From Nocardia abscessus (GTDB lineage Bacteria; Actinomycetota; Actinomycetes; Mycobacteriales; Mycobacteriaceae): DNA of 64,000 nucleotides. Within the stretch, counting starts at the first letter, position 1; each line of letters begins with the position of its first letter. Of the stretch, positions 59,889 to 64,000 are shown one piece after another. The stretch is from the NCBI RefSeq assembly GCF_015477775.1, contig NZ_JADLQO010000007.1, positions 62,001-126,000 of the forward strand, written 5' to 3'. The translations under genes and the position numbers were made by a program. A model generated the notes under the pieces. That model ran no database searches. It had not been told where the DNA came from and saw only the letters and a program-made list of their open reading frames with translations.

Positions 59889-60724
59889 CGGATCGCCACC
59901 TGTCCGCGCCAGGGCATCGCGAATCGCTCCGCCAACCGCACCAGCCCGTCGAAGACCAAGCCGAGCAGCGCGTACAGCACGACGCACAGCACCATGTAGT
60001 CGGTGCGGTTGTACTCCTGCGCCAGGGTGACCAGGTAGCCGACGCCTTCCCTGGTGCCGACCTGCTCGGCCGCGATGAGACCGGTGATGCTGATCGACAG
60101 GCACACCCGCAGCGCCATGAGCACGCCGGGCAGCGCAGAGGGCAGGATGACCTCCAGCACCAGCCGTGGGCCGGTAAGCCCGAAACTGCGTGCGGCCTCG
60201 ACCATCTTGCGATCGACGTTGCGGACGCCGAGGTAGGTGTAGGCGTACATCGGCGCCACCGTCGCGACGGCGATGAGCAGCACCTTGTACAGCTCGTCGA
60301 TGCCGAACCAGGCGATGAACAGCGGCACCAGCGCGAGGAACGGCACCGCGCGCAGGATCTGCATCGTCGAATCGACCAGTTCCTCACCGAGGCCGGACAG
60401 CCCGGACAGCAGTCCGAGCGTCAGCCCGACGGCCACCCCGATGCCGACGCCGAAGGCGGCGCGCGCGAACGATGCGACCGCGAAGTCGAGCAGCTGACCG
60501 GTGCCGAGCAGCTCGGTGAACGCCGTCCACACCGCGGGCGGGCCCGCCAGCACGCGCTCCGACAGCGCCCCGGTCGCGGAACCGGTCCACCAGCCCGCGA
60601 CGATCAGTGCGGGAAGCAGGAACCGCAACGGCACCGAAAACCAGGTGGGCCTGGGTTTTCCGACGCGGCTACGGGGCGGTGCGAGTTCGGTGGGCACCAG
60701 CCCCGCCGCGGCGATCACCGCCAT
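59885..60724 (-). CDS. ssuC: ABC transporter permease (SsuC-like)
   Basis: 279 residues, about six membrane helices. The cytoplasmic coupling loop EAARSFGLTGPRLVLEVILPSALPGVLMALRV contains the EAA-type motif. PTWFSVPLRFLLPALIVAGWW is the first helix. Typical of TauC/SsuC permeases. The start at 60724 is next to the stop of the binding-protein gene. Confidence 0.9.
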   Translation of the reverse strand: MAVIAAAGLVPTELAPPRSRVGKPRPTWFSVPLRFLLPALIVAGWWTGSATGALSERVLAGPPAVWTAFTELLGTGQLLDFAVASFARAAFGVGIGVAVGLTLGLLSGLSGLGEELVDSTMQILRAVPFLALVPLFIAWFGIDELYKVLLIAVATVAPMYAYTYLGVRNVDRKMVEAARSFGLTGPRLVLEVILPSALPGVLMALRVCLSISITGLIAAEQVGTREGVGYLVTLAQEYNRTDYMVLCVVLYALLGLVFDGLVRLAERFAMPWRGQVAIR

Positions 60725-60725
60725 C

Positions 60726-61766
60726 TCAGCTGCCCGCCTTCACCGATGCCAGCTGCTCGGGCGTCAGCTTGGACTTCAGGTCGTAGAAGATGTCGGCGGC
60801 GGTGATCTTGCGGGTGATGACGCCGTTGTCGAAGAAGGTGTTCACCACGTCGGCCAGCGCGGTGGCGTCGGCCTCGTTCGGCAGGTGCGGCACGGTGGCC
60901 TCGCCGCCCACCCGGTGGGCGTCGGTGAGCCGCGCGCCCGACAGCGCGCGCGGGCCGGTCTTCTCGAAGACGTTCTCGAACTCGGCGGGGGTGGCGCGCT
61001 GCTTCGCCGTGAGTCCCTGCAGCACTTCGAGATACTTCGCCGCCACATCCGGGCGCTGATCGAGCACCTCGGTGCGGAACACGACGACGGTGTTGTCGTT
61101 GGAGCCGATGCTCTTCTCCGTGGCGATCTCGACGCCGCCGTTGGCCTTGGCTTCCTGGTAGGGCACCAGGAACGATGCCCAGCCGTCCACCTTGCCGGTC
61201 GCGAACGCCGAAGCGGCGTCCTTCTGCTGCAGCGGAACCCGGGTCACCTTGTCGGCCGGGACGCCTGCCTGCGCGAGCGCCTTGAGCAGGATGTATTCGC
61301 CCTTGGCCGCGGGGTTCACCGCGACGCGCTTGCCGACCAGGTCGGCGACCGAGCGCACGCCCGATTCGGGGGTCACGATGATGCCGCTCTGATCCTTGCC
61401 CGCCGGATCCTGCACCGCGACGATCCGGACACCGACGTCCTTGGACAGGGCGCCGACGACCGGGCTGAACGCCGCACCCGATACGTCGAGTTCCTTGGTG
61501 TTGAACAACTTCAGGTTGGAGCTGAATCCGGGGGTGGTGGTGACCCACTCGATCTTCGCGCCGAGCGGCGCCAGCGCCGCGTCGAAGGTTCCGTCGCGCT
61601 TGCCGACCGCCAGCGGGCCGGAGTTCCCCGGGTCGGCGACCTTGAGCACGAAAGAGGCGCCTGCGCCGGTGTCGCGATCGGTGTCCGAACCACACGCGGC
61701 GACCAGCGCGACGAGGGGAACGATCGCTAGCGCGATGCGCATGAGGGCTTGCCGCCTGCGGGACAT
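60726..61766 (-). CDS. ssuA: ABC transporter substrate-binding lipoprotein (SsuA-like)
   Basis: 346 residues from ATG 61766, preceded by AGGAG. The signal MRIALAIVPLVALVAAC ends in a good lipobox (L-V-A-A-C). The mature domain contains GKRDGTFDAALAPLGAKIEWVTTTPG, VRSVADLVGKRVAVNPAAKGEYILLKALAQAGVPADKVTRVPLQQKDAASAFATGKVDGW. This is the SsuA/TauA fold for sulfonates and similar anions. First gene of the operon; the 256-base divergent gap to the IclR gene holds two operator-like sites. Confidence 0.9.
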   Translation of the reverse strand: MSRRRQALMRIALAIVPLVALVAACGSDTDRDTGAGASFVLKVADPGNSGPLAVGKRDGTFDAALAPLGAKIEWVTTTPGFSSNLKLFNTKELDVSGAAFSPVVGALSKDVGVRIVAVQDPAGKDQSGIIVTPESGVRSVADLVGKRVAVNPAAKGEYILLKALAQAGVPADKVTRVPLQQKDAASAFATGKVDGWASFLVPYQEAKANGGVEIATEKSIGSNDNTVVVFRTEVLDQRPDVAAKYLEVLQGLTAKQRATPAEFENVFEKTGPRALSGARLTDAHRVGGEATVPHLPNEADATALADVVNTFFDNGVITRKITAADIFYDLKSKLTPEQLASVKAGS

Positions 61767-61842
61767 CGTGAGGACTCCTTGTCCGAATTGTCGATCAATG
61801 CCCTCGCAGAGTAGGGACGCCAACGCAGGGTCACGAGGTAAT

Positions 61843-61863
61843 GCTTTCCGCAGATCGGAAAGC
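61843..61863. promoter_or_regulatory. Operator 1 for the organosulfur operon (TTTCC-N7-GGAAA)
   Basis: Perfect inverted repeat GCTTTCCG (61843-61850), five bases, CGGAAAGC (61856-61863), 77 bases upstream of the ssuA-like start. The core TTTCC-N7-GGAAA recurs once more in the same gap. It is well placed to be bound by the divergently encoded IclR regulator. Confidence 0.65.
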
Positions 61864-61962
61864 TTGACATATCGAGTTCCGTGTACTGCCTGAGTTTCGA
61901 CCGCTATCAATCACTTACAGCGGGCAACACCGGGGCGGGAATCAGTCCGTAGTCAGCAGTAG

Positions 61963-61979
61963 TTTCCAGATAGCGGAAA
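61963..61979. promoter_or_regulatory. Operator 2 (TTTCC-N7-GGAAA) near the IclR start
   Basis: TTTCC (61963-61967), seven bases, GGAAA (61975-61979): same arms and spacing as operator 1, with its centre 118 bases away. It lies 43 bases before the IclR gene start, fitting autoregulation. Confidence 0.6.
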
Positions 61980-62022
61980 GCACAAACCTTTTGGTCGGCA
62001 ATTCTGTGTTACGGTCACATCC

Positions 62023-62772
62023 GTGGAACCCTCCGGCGTGCAGACCGTCACCCGCGCCCTGTCGGTCTTGGACTGCTTCCGCGACGGCCGGGAGCGCGGT
62101 GTCTCGGAGGTGGCGCGGCAACAGGGTCTGGCGGTCAGCACCACGCACCGGCTACTGGCCACGCTCGTCCAGGCGGGCTTCCTGGAGAAGAGCGCCGAAT
62201 CCAGCCGGTATCGCATGGGCGGCGCGCTGGCCGAGTGGGGGCAGATCGCCTATCGCCAGCACCGGATCTACCTCGCCGAACCGTATCTGGAACAGCTCGC
62301 GGGCACCACAGGAGCCAGTTGCTCGGTCGCCACCCGCCACGGCATCCACGCCGTACTGCTGGGCACCAGCCGGTGGCGGGAGACCGACGGGCACAAGCTG
62401 CAGGGCGTGCGACTGCCCCTGCACGCCAGCGCACTGGGCAAGGCCCTGCTCGCCTGGTCCGAAGCCACCGACGAGCAGTTACGCGAGCTTCCCTACGACG
62501 AGGGAACCGCGCGCTCGGTGTCCGGGCCCGCCGAGCTGCGCGCCGAACTGGTCACCACCCGGGAGCGCGGATACGCCTACAACGACGAGGAACTCGATCC
62601 CGGCTTCCGCACCATCGGCCTGCCCATCCTCACCCCGGCGGGCCACTGCCGGTTCGCGCTCGGTCTGCGCGGCCCCACGACGCTGATGATCCCCGAGCGC
62701 GTGCCGTTCTTCGTCGAACTCGCGAAGGTCACCGCGCAGGAGATCTCGGCCAGGTTCGCCGCCGCTGACTAG
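62023..62772 (+). CDS. IclR-family transcriptional regulator
   Basis: 249 residues from GTG 62023. The N-terminal winged helix is TVTRALSVLDCFRDGRERGVSEVARQQGLAVSTTHRLLATLVQAGFLEKS. The C-terminal effector domain has PYLEQLAGTTGASCSVATRHGIHAVLLG, PLHASALGKALLAWS and RERGYAYNDEELDPGFRTIGLPI. IclR proteins act as dimers or tetramers on divergent promoters. The effector here is probably a compound or product of the sulfur pathway; this is inferred from position. Confidence 0.9.
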   Translation: MEPSGVQTVTRALSVLDCFRDGRERGVSEVARQQGLAVSTTHRLLATLVQAGFLEKSAESSRYRMGGALAEWGQIAYRQHRIYLAEPYLEQLAGTTGASCSVATRHGIHAVLLGTSRWRETDGHKLQGVRLPLHASALGKALLAWSEATDEQLRELPYDEGTARSVSGPAELRAELVTTRERGYAYNDEELDPGFRTIGLPILTPAGHCRFALGLRGPTTLMIPERVPFFVELAKVTAQEISARFAAAD

Positions 62773-62926
62773 TTCTCCGGAAACCGACGATCCGGTCGAA
62801 TAACCGCCTGCTCCCGGGTGCGCCACCCTATTCTTGACGCGTAAATCGTAGCGCTGGGTCGTCATTCGGGAGGCGACAGGAGGGCGGCGCCGGTCGTGCC
62901 CGGTGCCGCAGCGGAAGGGAGTCGCC

Positions 62927-63754
62927 ATGCCGGACGGTCACGCGCGGGTACGCGCCGGGTCGTCGACCAAGCTCGATACGAGCCTCGCGCACGAGGCGCG
63001 GGTCTACGACTACTGGCTCGGCGGCAAGGACAACTACCCCGCCGATCGCGCGCTCGGTGACACGATCGCCATGCACATCCCCGGCATCCGTGACATGGCC
63101 CGCGCCAATCGCGCCTTCCTCGGCCGCGCGGTACGTCATCTGGCCCGCGAGGCGGGTATCGATCAGTTCCTCGACATCGGCACCGGCCTCCCTGCCGCGG
63201 GCAACACCCACGAGGTGGCCCAGCGGATCGATCCGGCCGCGCGCGTGGTCTACGTCGACAACGACCCGCTCGTGCTCGCCCACGCCAGAGCCCTGATGGC
63301 GGGCACCCCACAGGGCAGGATCGCTTTCGTCGATGCCGATCTGCGCGATCCGCAATCCATCCTGGACGCGCCCGCCCTGGCCGAAACCTTCGACCAGGAC
63401 CGGCCGATAGCGATCATGCTGGTCGCGATCATGATGTTCTTCCGCGACACCGACGACCCGTACGGTGCCGTCGGGCGGCTGCTGGACGCGGCGCCGTCCG
63501 GCAGCTATCTCGTGCTCACCCATTCGACCGCCGATTTCGACCCGCGGGCCATGGCGCGCGCGGCGGCCGCCGCCCAGCGCGCCGGCATCGGATTCCAGCC
63601 GCGTAGCCGCGCGGACACCGAATCCTTCTTCGCTGGAACCGAACTCGTCGAGCCGGGCGTAGTACCGATCGCCGCCTGGCGTCCGGACTCCGATGCCACC
63701 CCGGCCGAGCCGCGGTCCGCCTGGTACTGGGCGGGAATCGGGCGCAAACCCTGA
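62927..63754 (+). CDS. DUF574 SAM-dependent methyltransferase
   Basis: 275 residues from ATG 62927 with GGAAGGGAG at six bases. Family pattern: SLAHEARVYDYWLGGKDNYPADRALGD, HLAREAGIDQFLDIGTGLPAAGNTHEVAQ, VVYVDNDPLVLAHARALM, AIMLVAIMMFFRDTDDPYGAVGRLLDA, GSYLVLTHSTAD and the C-terminal WRPDSDATPAEPRSAWYWAGIGRK. This family is abundant in actinomycetes and almost always orphan; its substrates are unknown. Confidence 0.9.
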   Translation: MPDGHARVRAGSSTKLDTSLAHEARVYDYWLGGKDNYPADRALGDTIAMHIPGIRDMARANRAFLGRAVRHLAREAGIDQFLDIGTGLPAAGNTHEVAQRIDPAARVVYVDNDPLVLAHARALMAGTPQGRIAFVDADLRDPQSILDAPALAETFDQDRPIAIMLVAIMMFFRDTDDPYGAVGRLLDAAPSGSYLVLTHSTADFDPRAMARAAAAAQRAGIGFQPRSRADTESFFAGTELVEPGVVPIAAWRPDSDATPAEPRSAWYWAGIGRKP

Positions 63755-63838
63755 GCCCGGACGGGCGGCGTTTGAGCCGCCGCCGTTGGGCAATCACGTC
63801 CGGGAGACCCGGCGGCCACGGACGGCGAGGCGGTGGAC

Positions 63839-64000
63839 ATGGTCGAAGACGTCGAGAAGCGCTGGCACGATCCACGTGGCTTCCGCCGCGCGGCGGCCTA
63901 CGTGGCCTCGGTGCTCGCCACCGCCGCATTGGTCTTCCTGCTGATCCTGCTGTGGGCCGCCCAGCGGCAGTGCGCGGGCGAGGACCGGCTGCTGTGTGAC
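63839..64000 (+). CDS. Small membrane protein, truncated by the right edge
   Basis: The first 54 codons are in the window. A charged start (MVEDVEKRWHDPRGFRR) is followed by one hydrophobic helix (AYVASVLATAALVFLLILLWA) and QRQCAGEDRLLC. GGCGAGG lies just upstream; GTG 63833 is an in-frame alternative. The family cannot be assigned from this part. Confidence 0.55.
   Translation, partial: MVEDVEKRWHDPRGFRRAAAYVASVLATAALVFLLILLWAAQRQCAGEDRLLCD

Overview
The window reads as chromosomal DNA of a high-GC, mycolic-acid-containing actinomycete, most likely Nocardia or a close relative. Evidence: strong G/C third-position bias, many GTG starts, dense ATGA/TGATG-coupled operons, a complete yrbE-mce operon, an antigen-85-type mycolyl esterase, four DUF2236 (MpaB/Lcp-like) proteins, an MmpL-type transporter and an actinobacterial DUF574 methyltransferase. 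The genus is inferred from gene content, not from a marker gene. No rRNA, tRNA or CRISPR array was found.

Layout. 1-3.7 kb: start of a GMC/cholesterol-oxidase-like flavoprotein, a phosphoribosyltransferase, an OhrR-type MarR regulator, a HEAT-repeat protein and an IS3-family transposase scrap. 3.96-10.9 kb: a two-gene signalling unit, namely a giant soluble hybrid histidine kinase with a tandem HAMP array, coupled by TGATG to an ANTAR-GAF-PAS-SpoIIE phosphatase. 11-15.5 kb: secreted or single genes (S1 peptidase, methyltransferase, antigen-85-like esterase, DUF3089 lipase). 15.5-18.5 kb: an SDR, a KAS III-like enzyme and a second KAS-fold protein lacking the active-site Cys. 18.6-23 kb: a SLATT-like membrane protein, a decayed amine oxidase and a tandem trio of DUF2236 genes.

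23-33.7 kb (minus strand): yrbEA-yrbEB-mceA-F, a Mce-associated protein and, as last gene, a double-TetR regulator with the architecture of Mce3R. The mce promoter region and the promoter of the DUF2236 trio carry related operator-like sequences, which suggests one regulon. 34-36.4 kb: two small coupled membrane proteins and an acyl-CoA dehydrogenase with a perfect palindrome at its promoter.

37.4-49.3 kb (minus strand) is the most unusual region: a 12-gene operon with no PKS or NRPS but with an aminotransferase, an extended SDR, a SRPBCC protein, an adenylating enzyme, a free carrier protein, a DapB-like reductase, an acyl-CoA dehydrogenase, a class II aldolase, a SagB-like flavoprotein, a GNAT protein, an MmpL exporter and a DUF2236 protein. 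This looks like an undescribed carrier-protein-tethered small-molecule pathway that builds, tailors and exports a possibly lipophilic or heterocyclic product.

49.6-54.1 kb holds an unrelated FAD oxidoreductase, a DUF5996 protein and several very small membrane or secreted proteins separated by strong hairpin terminators. 54.1-62.8 kb is an organosulfur acquisition operon: ABC importer, two FMN monooxygenases, a DszB-type desulfinase with its Cys/His/Arg residues, an aldolase-fold protein and a second leaderless binding protein, opposite an IclR regulator with twin operator sites between them. The window ends in a DUF574 methyltransferase and a truncated small membrane protein.
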